The position numbers and the translations under genes are program-made. From positions 372,001 to 436,000 of the forward strand of contig NZ_PYUI01000001.1 of NCBI RefSeq assembly GCF_003097355.1: DNA of 64,000 nucleotides. The letters run 5' to 3'. The stretch is from Arthrobacter sp. H-02-3. GTDB lineage: Bacteria; Actinomycetota; Actinomycetes; Actinomycetales; Micrococcaceae. This document shows, piece after piece, positions 1 to 9,413 of this stretch (within the stretch, counting starts at the first letter, position 1; the number at the start of each line of letters is the position of its first letter). Under the pieces are notes generated by a model, which searched no databases, was not told the DNA's origin, and saw only the letters and a program-made list of their open reading frames with translations.

Positions 1-174
1 ATCCAAGGATGCTCGGTTCACCATGACATTGTCTCAAATGATCGGCTCCCCCACGAACGGGCCGCCAACCATCGCCGCTTTCACCTGCGGCAACTGCCGC
101 GGCCGCCGCGTCGAGGGCCCGCCAAACCCCGTATATCCACGGTCGGGACGATCACGGGCTAGTGTTATGCCATC
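1..174. other. Intergenic region upstream of menF
   Basis: No coding region is supported here. The stretch precedes the isochorismate synthase ATG. A spaced ribosome-binding site is not obvious, the nearest purine-rich word being weak. Any gene left of base 1 is outside the window. Confidence 0.5.
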
Positions 175-1602
175 ATGACGAGCACGTTCCGCACCTTGAC
201 AGTCCCCCTCGATGCCGAAACTTTCCCCGGGGGCCTGCCGTCGTTTCTGGTCCGGGACGACGTCCTCTGCTGGACCCGCCGCGAGGCCGGGCTCGTGGGC
301 TTCGGCGAGATCGCCCGGTTCACCGCCACCGGCCCCGAGCGGTTCCTGGAAGCGGACATCTGGTGGCGGCACCTGGTCCTGGAGGCGGACATCGAGGACG
401 CCGTCGACTGCCCCGGCACCGGACCGGTCGCCTTCGGTTCGTTCGCCTTCTCAAAGGCTTCCGCCCATGAGTCCCGCCTGCTGGTCCCCGAAATCGTCGT
501 GGGACTCCGCGACGGCCAGGCCTGGCTCACCCAGCTCACGTTCGACGACGGCGAACTCACCGAAGCCGGCGCCCGCGCCTCCCTGGACCGCTGGCTTCGC
601 AGCGGCCGGGCGGCGGAGGACAATGGCAGCGCCAACGGCGCTGTGGTGGACGGTGCAGGGACGGACGGCGCTGTGATGGACGGCGCTGTGGACGACCCGG
701 CGCCCGGAGCCGCGCAGGCCGGCGCCGCCGTCGTACGCAGTTTGCCCCTGGCCGCCGGCGCAACGCTGCACACCGGCTCGCTCAGCGAGGAAGACTGGAT
801 GGCCGCCGTCGCCGCCGGGGTCAAAGAGATCCGGACCGGCGCCCTGGAGAAGCTGGTACTGGCCCGGGACATCGTGGCCACCGTCCCCACCGGAGTCAAC
901 GCCGCGCAGGTCCTCCGCGAACTCTCCGCGCGGTACCGCGAATGCTGGACGTACGGGGTGGACGGTCTTGTCGGGGCCACACCGGAGATGCTGATCCAGG
1001 TGGAGGGCCGCACCGCACAGGCCCGCGTCCTGGCCGGCACCCTGGACCGCCGCGACGCCGACGGCATGGCAGGCTCCCCGCTGGAGTTCGCCGAGCGCGT
1101 GCTGGCCGGGTCCGAGAAGCAGCGGCACGAACACGACATCGCGATCCAGTCCCTGACCACGCAACTGGCCCCGTTTTCCGAGGCCATGAACGCGCACAGC
1201 GAACCGTTCATCCTGGAACTCCCCAACGTGTGGCATCTGGCCTCGGACGTGAAGGCGGAGCTCGCCGAGGTGGAAGGCCACGTCCCCACGTGCCTGGCCC
1301 TGATCAACGCACTGCATCCCACGGCGGCGGTCTGCGGCACTCCCACCACCGTGGCCGGCGCTCTGATCCGCAAGCTGGAGCATCTGGACCGCGGACCGTA
1401 CGCCGGGCCGGTCGGCTGGCTTGACGCGGCCGGCAACGGCGAATGGGGCATCGCGCTGCGGGGCGCGGTCATCGAATCCCCGCAGACGGTCCGGCTTTAC
1501 GCGGGTTGCGGCGTGGTGGACGGCTCGGTGCCGGAGACCGAGCTCGCCGAGACCTGGGCGAAGTTCCGCCCGATGCTCGAGTCGCTCGGCATCAGCAGCT
1601 AG
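175..1602 (+). CDS. menF: Isochorismate synthase (MenF/EntC family)
   Basis: Converts chorismate to isochorismate, the entry step of menaquinone synthesis, in the cytoplasm. The 475-residue product has the chorismate-binding fold in its C-terminal half. Visible conserved blocks are GATPEMLIQVEG, LAGTLDRRD, a KQRHEHDIAI helix, HPTAAVCGTP and AGPVGWLDAAGNGEWGIALR. Residues around 150-185 form an Ala/Gly/Asp low-complexity linker (repeated GAVVDGA-like units) between the N-terminal part and the catalytic domain. EntC-type siderophore isochorismate synthases share the fold, but menD and menC in the same window favour MenF. The frame is intact and the gene stands alone on its strand. The ATG at 175 is the only in-frame start that keeps the full N-terminus. 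Confidence 0.9.
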   Translation: MTSTFRTLTVPLDAETFPGGLPSFLVRDDVLCWTRREAGLVGFGEIARFTATGPERFLEADIWWRHLVLEADIEDAVDCPGTGPVAFGSFAFSKASAHESRLLVPEIVVGLRDGQAWLTQLTFDDGELTEAGARASLDRWLRSGRAAEDNGSANGAVVDGAGTDGAVMDGAVDDPAPGAAQAGAAVVRSLPLAAGATLHTGSLSEEDWMAAVAAGVKEIRTGALEKLVLARDIVATVPTGVNAAQVLRELSARYRECWTYGVDGLVGATPEMLIQVEGRTAQARVLAGTLDRRDADGMAGSPLEFAERVLAGSEKQRHEHDIAIQSLTTQLAPFSEAMNAHSEPFILELPNVWHLASDVKAELAEVEGHVPTCLALINALHPTAAVCGTPTTVAGALIRKLEHLDRGPYAGPVGWLDAAGNGEWGIALRGAVIESPQTVRLYAGCGVVDGSVPETELAETWAKFRPMLESLGISS

Positions 1603-1817
1603 CCTGCGGCGGCCGGCAGCACAGGCCCGTCGGCACCGGCCCGTCACATTCGGCAGGAATCCGGTATTCCAGACAGATCGAGCAGCCAAGACATTGCTTT
1701 TGGGTCTGGTTTTGTTATCCAATAGTGAAACTTAGTTTTCTGTGACGCACATCTCATGTTCGGCGCTACACTATAACCGGCCTCGTTACCATCCCTCCGG
1801 CAACAAAAGGTAAGAAA

Positions 1818-2768
1818 ATGCAGATCTCCCGTTCGCTCCTGAGCAACCCCGCGCTGAAGGCCGCCACGGTCCTTGCTGTGAGCGCCTTGGCCTTGACGGC
1901 TTGCACGAACGCTTCCGAGACCGGCACCTCCGGAGCGGCCACCGCTTCCGGCAGTGCCAAAGCCAGCTTCGACCCCAGCACGGTCCAGAAGGACGACGCC
2001 CTCGCGGCCATGGTCCCTGCTGCGATCAAGTCGAAAGGCACCCTGACCGTAGGCTCGGACACCTCCTATGCACCGGCGGAATTCCTCGGCACCGACGGCC
2101 AGACCCCTGTGGGGTACGACGTCGACATCGCCAAGGCGATCGGCGCCGCGCTGGGCCTGAAGGTCCAGGTCCAGACGTCCGAATTCACCGGCATCCTTCC
2201 GGCTCTGGGCCCGAAGTACGACCTCGGCATCTCCTCCTTCACGATCAACCCGGAGCGGCTTGCTGCGGTGAACATGGTCAGCTACTTCAACGCGGGCACC
2301 GCCTGGGCCGTGCAGAAGGGCAACCCGAAGAAGGTTTCCCTGGATGACCTGTGCGGCAGGTCCATCGGCGTCCAGACCGGTACCGTCCAGGAAGATCCGG
2401 ACCTCTCGGGCCGCAACAAGAAGTGCGTCGACGCGGGCAAGCAGCCCATCAACATCGTGACGCTCAAGACCCAGACGGATATCACCACCCGCCTGGTCAA
2501 CGGCAGCATCGATGCGATGGCAGCCGACTCCCCCATCATCGGCTACGCACTGACCCAGACCAACGGCCAGCTCGAGAAGCTCGGTGATGTCTACGATTCC
2601 GCCCCCCAGGGCATCGCCGTCGCCAAGTCCGATACTGCCCTGGCCGACGTCATCCAGAAGACTCTCACCAAGCTGATGCAAGACGGCTCGTACAAGAAGA
2701 TCCTTGAAGGCTGGGGCAACGCCGACGGCGCCATCACCAAGTCCGAGGTTAACCCGGCGGTCGGCTAA
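1818..2768 (+). CDS. Amino acid ABC transporter, substrate-binding lipoprotein
   Basis: Extracytoplasmic solute-binding protein (family 3, polar amino acid type), 316 residues. A lipoprotein signal peptide ends in the lipobox LTAC with the acylated Cys at residue 29. A Ser/Ala/Thr-rich tether follows, then the two-lobe domain beginning GTLTVGSDTSYAPAEF, with the family motif GYDVDIAKAIGAALG and the GRSIGVQTGT segment. It is the first gene of a three-gene importer. Its TAA overlaps the next ATG by one base (TAATG), so translational coupling is likely. The ATG follows an AAAGGTAAGAAA purine stretch. The ligand cannot be told from sequence; glutamate, glutamine, arginine or similar are typical of the family. 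Confidence 0.9.
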   Translation: MQISRSLLSNPALKAATVLAVSALALTACTNASETGTSGAATASGSAKASFDPSTVQKDDALAAMVPAAIKSKGTLTVGSDTSYAPAEFLGTDGQTPVGYDVDIAKAIGAALGLKVQVQTSEFTGILPALGPKYDLGISSFTINPERLAAVNMVSYFNAGTAWAVQKGNPKKVSLDDLCGRSIGVQTGTVQEDPDLSGRNKKCVDAGKQPINIVTLKTQTDITTRLVNGSIDAMAADSPIIGYALTQTNGQLEKLGDVYDSAPQGIAVAKSDTALADVIQKTLTKLMQDGSYKKILEGWGNADGAITKSEVNPAVG

Positions 2769-3778
2769 TGAGTATCCCAACAACCAATCACAAATCAGGT
2801 GTACAGATGGACAGCCATCAGGACAGCCAGGCAGCACCGGTACTGAACAAAGCGGTGCCGGTGCGGCACCCCGGCCGCTGGATCAGCGCCGTCATCATTA
2901 TCGGCGCCTTGGCTCTCTTCCTGCAGAGCCTGTTCACGAACCCCAATTTCCGCTGGGACGTCGTGGGCGCCTACATCCTGGACGTCAAGGTGGTCCAGGG
3001 TGTCGTCTGGACCTTGGTCCTGACGGTTGCCTCCATGATCCTGGCCATCATTCTGGCCATCCTCCTGGCCTTCATGCGGCAGTCGGAGAACCCTGTATTC
3101 CGTTGGTCCAGCTGGACCTGGGTCTGGTTCTTCCGCGGCACCCCGGTCTACACCCAGCTGATCTTCTGGGGCCTGATCGCCGTTCTCTACCCCAAGATCA
3201 GTGCCGGCGTTCCGTTTGGGCCGGAGATGTTCAGCGTGGACACCAGCACGGTCGTCACCGCCACGGTGGCAGCGATCCTGGGCCTTGGCCTCAATGAATC
3301 CGCCTACCTTGCCGAAATCTTCCGGGCCGGCCTCAAGTCCGTGGACCAGGGCCAGATGGAAGCCGCCGAGGCCCTGGGCATGGGCAAGACCAAGATCATG
3401 TGGCGGATCATCCTGCCGCAGGCGATGCGGGTAATCGTGCCGCCCACCGGGAACGAAACCATCGGCATGCTCAAGACCACCTCGCTGGTCCTGGCTGTGC
3501 CCTTCACCCTGGACCTGACCTTTGCCACCAACGCCCTGGCGAACCGGACATACCTGCCGGTTCCCCTGCTGATCGTGGCGGCCATCTGGTACCTCATCAT
3601 CACCAGCCTCCTGATGGTGGGCCAGCACTTCATCGAGGCCTACTACGGCAAGGGCGTGGACAACCGGGCCCCCGCCACCGTGAACCCCGCAGCGGCCAAG
3701 GCTGCCGCGGCCGTGGCCCCCAGCGCCGACGCCGAGCCGGCACTCAAGATGGACTTCCCCGAGGAGGAGGCGAAATGA
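2768..3778 (+). CDS. Amino acid ABC transporter permease
   Basis: Inner-membrane permease of the HisM/GlnP type, 336 residues. A short hydrophilic N-terminus is followed by about five or six membrane spans. The ATPase-contact (EAA) loop reads [24 protein letters not shown], given here in parts: EAAEALGMG and [12 protein letters not shown]. The C-terminal 40 residues are an Ala/Pro-rich cytoplasmic tail. The gene overlaps the binding-protein stop by one base and the ATPase start by four bases (ATGA). An alternative start is Met14 at 2807; both are weakly preceded by purines, and the overlapping ATG is preferred because of the coupling. Confidence 0.9.
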   Translation: MSIPTTNHKSGVQMDSHQDSQAAPVLNKAVPVRHPGRWISAVIIIGALALFLQSLFTNPNFRWDVVGAYILDVKVVQGVVWTLVLTVASMILAIILAILLAFMRQSENPVFRWSSWTWVWFFRGTPVYTQLIFWGLIAVLYPKISAGVPFGPEMFSVDTSTVVTATVAAILGLGLNESAYLAEIFRAGLKSVDQGQMEAAEALGMGKTKIMWRIILPQAMRVIVPPTGNETIGMLKTTSLVLAVPFTLDLTFATNALANRTYLPVPLLIVAAIWYLIITSLLMVGQHFIEAYYGKGVDNRAPATVNPAAAKAAAAVAPSADAEPALKMDFPEEEAK

Positions 3779-4551
3779 CGGTCACCACTGAGAAACCGCT
3801 GGTTCAGATCGAGGGCCTTCACAAGTACTACGGCCAGCACCACGTGCTGCGCGGGATCGACCTGAACGTCAACCAGGGCGAGGTGTCGGTGGTGATCGGC
3901 CCGTCCGGTTCGGGCAAGTCGACCATGCTCCGGTGCGTGAACCTGCTGGAGACCATCAGCGCCGGACGCATTTCCGTAGGCGGGGAGCTGATCGGCTACC
4001 GCGAGGTCAAGGGCAGGCTCCATGACCTGAAGGCCAAGGAGATCGCCGCCCAGCGCCGCGAGATCGGCATGGTGTTCCAGCGCTTCAACCTGTTCCCGCA
4101 CAAGACGGCGCTGCAGAACATCATGGAAGCTCCCGTCCAGGTCAAAGGCCAGTCCAAGACAGTGGCCCGGAAGCGTGCCCTGGAGCTGCTGGACCGGGTG
4201 GGTCTCGCGGACCGCTCCGGCCACTACCCGAACCAGCTCTCCGGCGGGCAGCAGCAGCGTGTTGCTATTGCCCGGGCCTTGGCCATGGACCCCGAGCTCA
4301 TGCTCTTCGACGAGCCGACGTCCGCGCTCGACCCCGAGCTCGTGGGCGATGTCCTGAACGTGATGAAGGACCTCGCCAAGTCCGGCATGACCATGATCGT
4401 GGTGACCCACGAGATCGGCTTCGCCCGCGAAGTCGGCGACCGCCTGACGTTCATGGACGGCGGCGTGGTCGTGGAGTCGGGCGACCCGCGCGAGGTCCTG
4501 GCCAACCCCCAGCACCCCCGCACCAAGGAATTCTTGAGCCGGGTGCTGTAG
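3775..4551 (+). CDS. Amino acid ABC transporter ATP-binding protein
   Basis: Energising subunit of the importer, GlnQ/HisP class, 258 residues. It carries Walker [10 protein letters not shown], the Q-loop in [13 protein letters not shown], the signature [15 protein letters not shown], Walker [13 protein letters not shown] and the switch His in VVTHEIGFA. The frame is open further upstream, but the ATG at 3775, inside the strong GAGGAGGAGG context and overlapping the permease stop as ATGA, gives the family's usual length and is the clear start. A strong hairpin follows 30 bases after the stop. Confidence 0.95.
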   Translation: MTVTTEKPLVQIEGLHKYYGQHHVLRGIDLNVNQGEVSVVIGPSGSGKSTMLRCVNLLETISAGRISVGGELIGYREVKGRLHDLKAKEIAAQRREIGMVFQRFNLFPHKTALQNIMEAPVQVKGQSKTVARKRALELLDRVGLADRSGHYPNQLSGGQQQRVAIARALAMDPELMLFDEPTSALDPELVGDVLNVMKDLAKSGMTMIVVTHEIGFAREVGDRLTFMDGGVVVESGDPREVLANPQHPRTKEFLSRVL

Positions 4552-4553
4552 CC

Positions 4554-4650
4554 CGACGCGCAAGGCGCCTATCGATGCGCAGATGCCCTGTCGCTACCGT
4601 TATTCGGGTAGCGACAGGGCATTTGCGCGTCGTGGGACAGATTGCGCGTC
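4554..4650. repeat. TGCGCGTCG repeat cluster, left of the AbiEi-like gene
   Basis: The nonamer CGACGCGCA occurs at 4554-4562. TGCGCGTCG is at 4624-4632 and an eight-base copy TGCGCGTC is at 4643-4650, the last overlapping the stop codon of the neighbouring minus-strand gene. A matching cluster lies on the other side of that gene at 5671-5787. Confidence 0.55.
4583..4622. terminator. Bidirectional hairpin terminator between convergent genes
   Basis: A perfect 16-bp inverted repeat (left arm ATGCCCTGTCGCTACC at 4583-4598, right arm 4607-4622) encloses an 8-base loop, followed by TTTGCG. It separates the ABC importer operon from the convergent AbiEi-like gene. It has the longest perfect stem with a short loop in the window, although the T-run is short. 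Confidence 0.75.
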
Positions 4651-5608
4651 ATGGCCACGCGGCCGACCGGGCTCGACGGCGGGGCACACCGAACGCGGCC
4701 AGCTTCTGTTCCAGCCGGCCGGGCTCCATGAGGTCCGCCCAGACCCACCGCACTACCCGGAGCCCCGTCGCCCGGATCCGGTTTTCGCGCTCTTTCTCGT
4801 CCACGACGGCCTGCGATGCAGTCCTGCCCCGAAGGTATTCGGGTTTCAGATATTTCTCGACGCCGTCGAACTCACCCGCCAGCCGTGCAGTTTCCCAGTA
4901 GTAGTCGGTGTAGCCCGCGAGACCGGCGCTGTCCCGGACTTCGTGCTGAAGTTCCGGCGGTTGGAAGCCGGCCACCCACATGAGCCCGCGGCTGTACGAC
5001 TCCCCAGGGGACCCGGACCGCGGATCCGCGAACTCCACGGCAGTCCTGATCCGCAGCGCAGCCGCCGCTGTGTAATTGCCGTCGACACCCGCCAGCAGCA
5101 TTTCCTTAGAGAGCGCGGGCAACCCTTGGGCTGTGTCCGGCCGGAGTACATGGTCCAAGGGAACAATAGCTTGGGCAAACGGTGTAAAGGCAGCGAGATC
5201 CAACACTGTGCGGACCCGCCCCGTGACCAGAAGGCCTTCGCGCCGGAACACCTTGAGACCGTCCGGGGCCGCGTAGTGCCGCTGGACTCCTGCACGCGAG
5301 CGTCCGCCAGCGTTCTGAAGCGTCAGGGCATGGACCGGATAGCGCTGTCCAATGGTTGGAACTCCCCACACGGACGCGGCTGAGTGCCTGGCAAAGACCG
5401 TCGGTGCCGTGAATGCCTCCGCCGCCGCGCTAACCCGGAGCCGGTATTGTTCCCAAGGCTGCAGCGCCCGCCACGCCTCCCCATCGACGTAGACGCCTTG
5501 ACGCACGCGAACAAGCACCCCTGACCGGCAGCGTTTGGCGAGCTCTTTCGGTGTGAGGCCCTGCTGGACATACTCGCGGGCCAGGATCAGTCTTGGTAGT
5601 TCCTTCAT
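4649..5608 (-). CDS. AbiEi-type winged-helix protein with endonuclease-like C-terminus
   Basis: A 319-residue protein from Met at 5608 (an upstream ATG at 5644 would add 12 Pro/Cys-rich residues). The N-terminus MKELPRLILAREYVQQG, with GLTPKELAKRCRSGVLVRVRQGVY, matches the winged-helix domain found in AbiEi-like antitoxins. The middle part, with RHSAASVWGVP and an Arg-rich linker, is typical of the same proteins. The C-terminus has an FDG/EYL core and a late ENRIRATGLRVVRWVW strand like Vsr/DUF559-type nuclease folds. No AbiEii-type toxin partner is adjacent. Such solo genes are common in Arthrobacter-like genomes and their function is not established. It is flanked on both sides by TGCGCGTCG repeats. 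Confidence 0.7.
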   Translation of the reverse strand: MKELPRLILAREYVQQGLTPKELAKRCRSGVLVRVRQGVYVDGEAWRALQPWEQYRLRVSAAAEAFTAPTVFARHSAASVWGVPTIGQRYPVHALTLQNAGGRSRAGVQRHYAAPDGLKVFRREGLLVTGRVRTVLDLAAFTPFAQAIVPLDHVLRPDTAQGLPALSKEMLLAGVDGNYTAAAALRIRTAVEFADPRSGSPGESYSRGLMWVAGFQPPELQHEVRDSAGLAGYTDYYWETARLAGEFDGVEKYLKPEYLRGRTASQAVVDEKERENRIRATGLRVVRWVWADLMEPGRLEQKLAAFGVPRRRARSAAWP

Positions 5609-5670
5609 GGGACGAAGATCGCAGCACGGGGGCGGCGGCGCCATGACCTACCGCCCGGGTGTGGACAACC

Positions 5671-5787
5671 CGACGCGCATTCCGTTCTGCGACGCGCAAC
5701 TTACCCGTCGCGGCGGGTATTCCGGCGTCGGTGGGTATTTTGCGCGTCGCAGGGCACGAAACGCGTCGGTGGGTATTTTGCGCGTCG
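5671..5787. repeat. TGCGCGTCG repeat cluster with a 25-bp direct repeat
   Basis: Inverted copies CGACGCGCA lie at 5671-5679 and 5690-5698, and direct copies at 5741-5749 and 5779-5787. The two direct copies belong to a perfect 25-base repeat (5725-5749 and 5763-5787) that begins GCGTCGGTGGGTATTTTG. A degenerate third unit (CGGCGGGTATTCC) is at 5711-5723. It lies between menD's 3' end and the 5' end of the AbiEi-like gene. Confidence 0.7.
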
Positions 5788-5796
5788 AAAACCGGG

Positions 5797-7518
5797 TTAT
5801 GCCTGCGGGACGCCTTCCACGGCGGCCTCGACGGCGGCCCGGATGGCGCGGTGCAGTTTCCCGAGGCTGTGCCGGTCCGTGCGCACTTCGATGATGCTGC
5901 GGCCTTCCACCGGGCGGGACAGCGCGTCGGCGAGTTCCGCCGTCGTGCCCACCAGACGGTGCGCGACGCCGTAGGCGGCCGCCAGCGCGGCGAGATCCAC
6001 CCGCTGCGGGGTCGCGAAGAGGCGTTCGACGGCGTTGCCGTAGCGCCCGGCCGCGGCGACTGCGCCGTGCTCCAGGAGACCAAAGATGGCACCGCCTGCG
6101 TCGTTGAGCACCACGATGCGCAGCAGGGGTTCGGCCTCCCCGGCACCGAGGAGGAGCCCGCCGGCGTCGTGCAGGAACGTGACGTCACCCATGAGCGCTG
6201 TGGTTTCCTGGCGCCCGCCGAGCGCGATGCCCGTGGCGGTGGACGTGGTGCCGTCGATTCCGGCGAGGCCGCGGTTGGCGAACATGGTGGCCTGCGGTTC
6301 AGCGGGCGGTACCCCCGCGAGGTCGACGTCGCGGATCCCGTTCGACGAGCCCAGCACCAGCTGCCCGCGGCTGTGTTTCCAGACCTCGGCGCCGACGGAC
6401 GGCCCGGTCGCAGCCGGGGACGCGGCAAGGACCAGGTCCACGGCGTGCTGCGCGGCGGCACCTGCCATCAGCCAGGCATCGAGCCACGCGGCAGACCCGC
6501 GCCCGGCGAACTCCGCCAGGTCCGCGAGGCTTTCCAGTGGCAGTTCGGTCCGCCGGCCAGGTTCGTACCAGGCCACGGGGACGGGCTGGTACAGGGCCGA
6601 CGGCACGTCCGCCCTGGCCAGGAGCGCACTGACCGGCCGGGAGAGCGTCGGCCGGCCGAAGAGGACCACGCGTTCGATCGGCTGGGCGGAGTCCGCGCCG
6701 AAGTGGTCAATCAGCAGCCGGTAGGGCCCGACGGCGTTGGGGCCGAACCGGGCATTGGAGGAGGGTTCGGCCAGCAGCGGCAGGCCGTGCGCGCGGGCGA
6801 AGGCCTCGGCGACCGGGCCGGCGTCGTGCCCGGCCAGCACGACGGTGCGCCGCTCCGGCAAAGCCGGTGGCGCGGCCGGGAAGTCCAGCGCCAGGGGATT
6901 CCGGGCGGCCCGGTAGACACCGTGCCCGGCCGCTGCGGGCAGGGCGTCGGCCTCCGCCGGGACCAGCGGGTCGCGGAAGGCCAGGTTGAGCTGGACCGGC
7001 CCGGGAGGCGTGTCCTCGAAGGCTCCGGTGGCTGCGCTGAGGGCGGTTTCCACGGCGCGCTGCGGATCGCTGCCCGCAGGGACGTCGACGGCGAAGCGAA
7101 CGTGCTCGCCGAACAGGTCCAGCTGCACGGTGGTCTGGTTGGCCCCGGTCCCGCGCAGTTCCTCGGGCCGGTCGGCGGACAGGACCACGAGCGGCACAGC
7201 GGCGTGGTTTGCCTCCATCACTGCCGGCAGGAGATTGCCGACGGCGGTCCCGGACGTGGTGAGGACGGCGACCGGGGCCCCCGTGGAGAGGGCGAGGCCG
7301 AGGGCCGTGAAGCCGGCCGAGCGCTCGTCGATCCGGACCAGCAGCTCCACCCGGCCGGCGCTTTCGGCTTCGGCCAAGGCATAGGCCATGGGCGCCGAGC
7401 GGGAACCCGGGGACACCACGACCTGGCGCACCCCGGCGTCGAGCAGGGTGCTGACGGCGATGCGCGCCGCCTCCACCGCGGACAGGCCGGACGCCGGGGA
7501 CGCGCCGGCGGAGGTCAC
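5797..7518 (-). CDS. menD: SEPHCHC synthase MenD
   Basis: Thiamine-diphosphate enzyme joining 2-oxoglutarate and isochorismate in menaquinone synthesis. From the GTG at 7518 it is 573 residues, the normal family size. The N-terminal domain has VVVSPGSRSAPMAYALAEA. The C-terminal thiamine-binding region has FANRGLAGIDGTTSTATG and the GDVTFLHDAGGLL block. The GTG start overlaps the argS stop (ATGTGA on the minus strand), which decides it over an upstream in-frame ATG at 7587 inside argS. Translation is therefore probably coupled to argS. The product acts directly after MenF, whose gene is 4 kb away on the other strand. Confidence 0.93.
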   Translation of the reverse strand: MTSAGASPASGLSAVEAARIAVSTLLDAGVRQVVVSPGSRSAPMAYALAEAESAGRVELLVRIDERSAGFTALGLALSTGAPVAVLTTSGTAVGNLLPAVMEANHAAVPLVVLSADRPEELRGTGANQTTVQLDLFGEHVRFAVDVPAGSDPQRAVETALSAATGAFEDTPPGPVQLNLAFRDPLVPAEADALPAAAGHGVYRAARNPLALDFPAAPPALPERRTVVLAGHDAGPVAEAFARAHGLPLLAEPSSNARFGPNAVGPYRLLIDHFGADSAQPIERVVLFGRPTLSRPVSALLARADVPSALYQPVPVAWYEPGRRTELPLESLADLAEFAGRGSAAWLDAWLMAGAAAQHAVDLVLAASPAATGPSVGAEVWKHSRGQLVLGSSNGIRDVDLAGVPPAEPQATMFANRGLAGIDGTTSTATGIALGGRQETTALMGDVTFLHDAGGLLLGAGEAEPLLRIVVLNDAGGAIFGLLEHGAVAAAGRYGNAVERLFATPQRVDLAALAAAYGVAHRLVGTTAELADALSRPVEGRSIIEVRTDRHSLGKLHRAIRAAVEAAVEGVPQA

Positions 7519-9347
7519 ATGTTCTCCGGCGTCTCGATGCCCAGCAGATCCAGCCCGCCGGACAGGCGGCGCAGCACCAGGGCGCACAGGGCCAGCCGCG
7601 ACTCCCGGACGGACTCATCGGCCTTGAGTACCGGGCACTGGTCGTAGAAGGACGTGAACAGCTGGGCGAGCTCGAAGAGATAGCCGCAGAGCCGGTGCGG
7701 CTCCAGCGCGTCCCGGACCTTGTTCAGCGTCGTGTCGAACTCCAGCAGGTGCAGGGCCAGCGCGCGTTCCGCGGGCTCGACGACGGCGATCGCCGTGGCG
7801 GGACCGCCGGCCCGGGCGCCGGCTGGAGCGCCGGCTGCGGAAGTGCCGTCGGCGACAGTGCCGCCCGCGCCGCCGTCGGTGAACTGCTCCAGCACCCCGG
7901 CCTTGCGCAGGATGGACCGGATCCGTGCAGCCGCGTACTGCACGTAGGGTCCGGTGTTGCCGCTGAGGGCGAGCATGCGGTCGAAGTCGAAGACGTACTC
8001 GGTGTCGTGGCCGGTGGAGAGGTCGGCGTATTTGACGGCGCCGATGCCCACCTGGCGGGCGGTCACGGCGCGTTCCTCGTCGCTGAGCTCGGGCCGGCTG
8101 GCGTCGATGACGGCGCGGGCGCGGTCCACGGCTTCCTCGAGCAGGGCCATGAGTTTCACCGGGGCGCCGGAGCGGGACTTGAGGATCTTGCCGTCCTCGC
8201 CGAGCACGTTGCCGATCTGCACGTGGACGGCCTCGACCGTGTCCGGAAGCCAGCCGGCGTCCCGGGCGGTGGCCATGACCATCCGCAGGTGGACGTTCTG
8301 CGGGGCACCCACGACGTAGAGGACGCGGTCTGCCTCCAGCTCGCGGACCCGATAGCGGATGGTGGCGAGGTCTGTGGTGCCGTAGCCGTAGCCGCCGTCG
8401 GACTTGCGGATGATCAGCGGCAGCGGCTGCCCGTCGCGGCCCGAAAAGCCGTCGGGGAAGGTGCACAGGGCGCCGTCGCTGATCCGGGCAAGGCCGCGCT
8501 CCTCAAGCTCCTGGCACAGTTGTGCCAGATGCTCGTCGTAGGAGCTTTCGCCGGCGATGTGGTCATCGGTGAGGCTGATGCCGAGCATGGAGTAAATGGC
8601 GTTGAAGTATCGCTTGGACTGGGCAACGAGCCGCTGCCAGACCGCGAAGGTCTCCTCGTCGCCGCCCTGGAGGGCAACGACGCGGAGCCGGGCCCGGGTG
8701 GCGAAGCCGTCCGCGTCGGCGGCGGAAGAATCGAACTTGGCCCGGGCAGCCTGGTAGAACGCGCTGGGGTCATCCACCAGCAGCGCCGCTTCCGGGGAGT
8801 CCTCGCCGATCTCCAGCCAGTGCTCGATCAGCATGCCGAAGGGGGTGCCCCAGTCGCCGATGTGGTTCTGCCGGATCACGGTGTCGCCGAGGGCCTCGAG
8901 CACCTTGACCAGGCTGTCCCCCACGACGGTGGTGCGCAGGTGGCCCACGTGCATTTCCTTGGCGACGTTCGGGGAGGAATAGTCGACGACGACGCGCTGC
9001 GGTGTTGCGGCGGGCGTGACGGCGGTGGCCTTGGACGCGGCTTCGGCCGCCTCAGCGTTGAGTAGTTCCTCGATCCACGTGCCGTCAAAGCTCAGGTTGA
9101 TGAAGCCGGGCCCGGAAATTTCGACGCCGGTGCAGATGCCGTCCAGGTTCAGGGCATCCACGATCTTTGCCGCGGCATCCCGCGGCGGCAGGCCGGCCTT
9201 CTTGGCCAGGGCCATGGCGGCGTTGATCTGGATGTCGGCGAATTGGGAGGGCCTGACCACCGGGTCCGTCTGCCGGAACTCTTCGCCGAACGCGGTGGCA
9301 ATTGCAGCCTGGACTCTGGGGACAACCAATTCAGCCGGATTATTCAC
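7515..9347 (-). CDS. argS: Arginyl-tRNA synthetase
   Basis: Class I synthetase charging tRNA-Arg, 610 residues, cytoplasmic. The start is GTG at 9347. The N-terminal Add-1 domain is followed by the HIGH-like HVGHLRTTVVGDSL and the HIGDWGTPFGMLIEHW segment typical of ArgRS. As in many ArgRS there is no canonical KMSKS; ILKSRSGAPVKL occupies that place. The DALR anticodon-binding domain fills the C-terminus. An Ala/Gly insert lies near residues 485-510. It is the first gene of an argS-menD pair; the last four bases overlap the menD start. Confidence 0.95.
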   Translation of the reverse strand: MNNPAELVVPRVQAAIATAFGEEFRQTDPVVRPSQFADIQINAAMALAKKAGLPPRDAAAKIVDALNLDGICTGVEISGPGFINLSFDGTWIEELLNAEAAEAASKATAVTPAATPQRVVVDYSSPNVAKEMHVGHLRTTVVGDSLVKVLEALGDTVIRQNHIGDWGTPFGMLIEHWLEIGEDSPEAALLVDDPSAFYQAARAKFDSSAADADGFATRARLRVVALQGGDEETFAVWQRLVAQSKRYFNAIYSMLGISLTDDHIAGESSYDEHLAQLCQELEERGLARISDGALCTFPDGFSGRDGQPLPLIIRKSDGGYGYGTTDLATIRYRVRELEADRVLYVVGAPQNVHLRMVMATARDAGWLPDTVEAVHVQIGNVLGEDGKILKSRSGAPVKLMALLEEAVDRARAVIDASRPELSDEERAVTARQVGIGAVKYADLSTGHDTEYVFDFDRMLALSGNTGPYVQYAAARIRSILRKAGVLEQFTDGGAGGTVADGTSAAGAPAGARAGGPATAIAVVEPAERALALHLLEFDTTLNKVRDALEPHRLCGYLFELAQLFTSFYDQCPVLKADESVRESRLALCALVLRRLSGGLDLLGIETPENM

Positions 9348-9413
9348 AGTCCCAAATTATCAGTAGGAGCCCTCCCCCGATGCTCGCCCGCCCTCAGGAG
9401 CAACGCACTCAGA

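Noticed and set aside
1741..1817. Promoter of the ABC importer operon (TACACT/TATAAC near 1767-1777)
   Set aside because: A -10-like word is present, but no acceptable -35 element lies 16-18 bases upstream, so no promoter is listed.
4649..5608. Complete AbiE toxin-antitoxin system
   Set aside because: Only the AbiEi-like winged-helix part is visible; no nucleotidyltransferase-like AbiEii toxin gene lies next to it.
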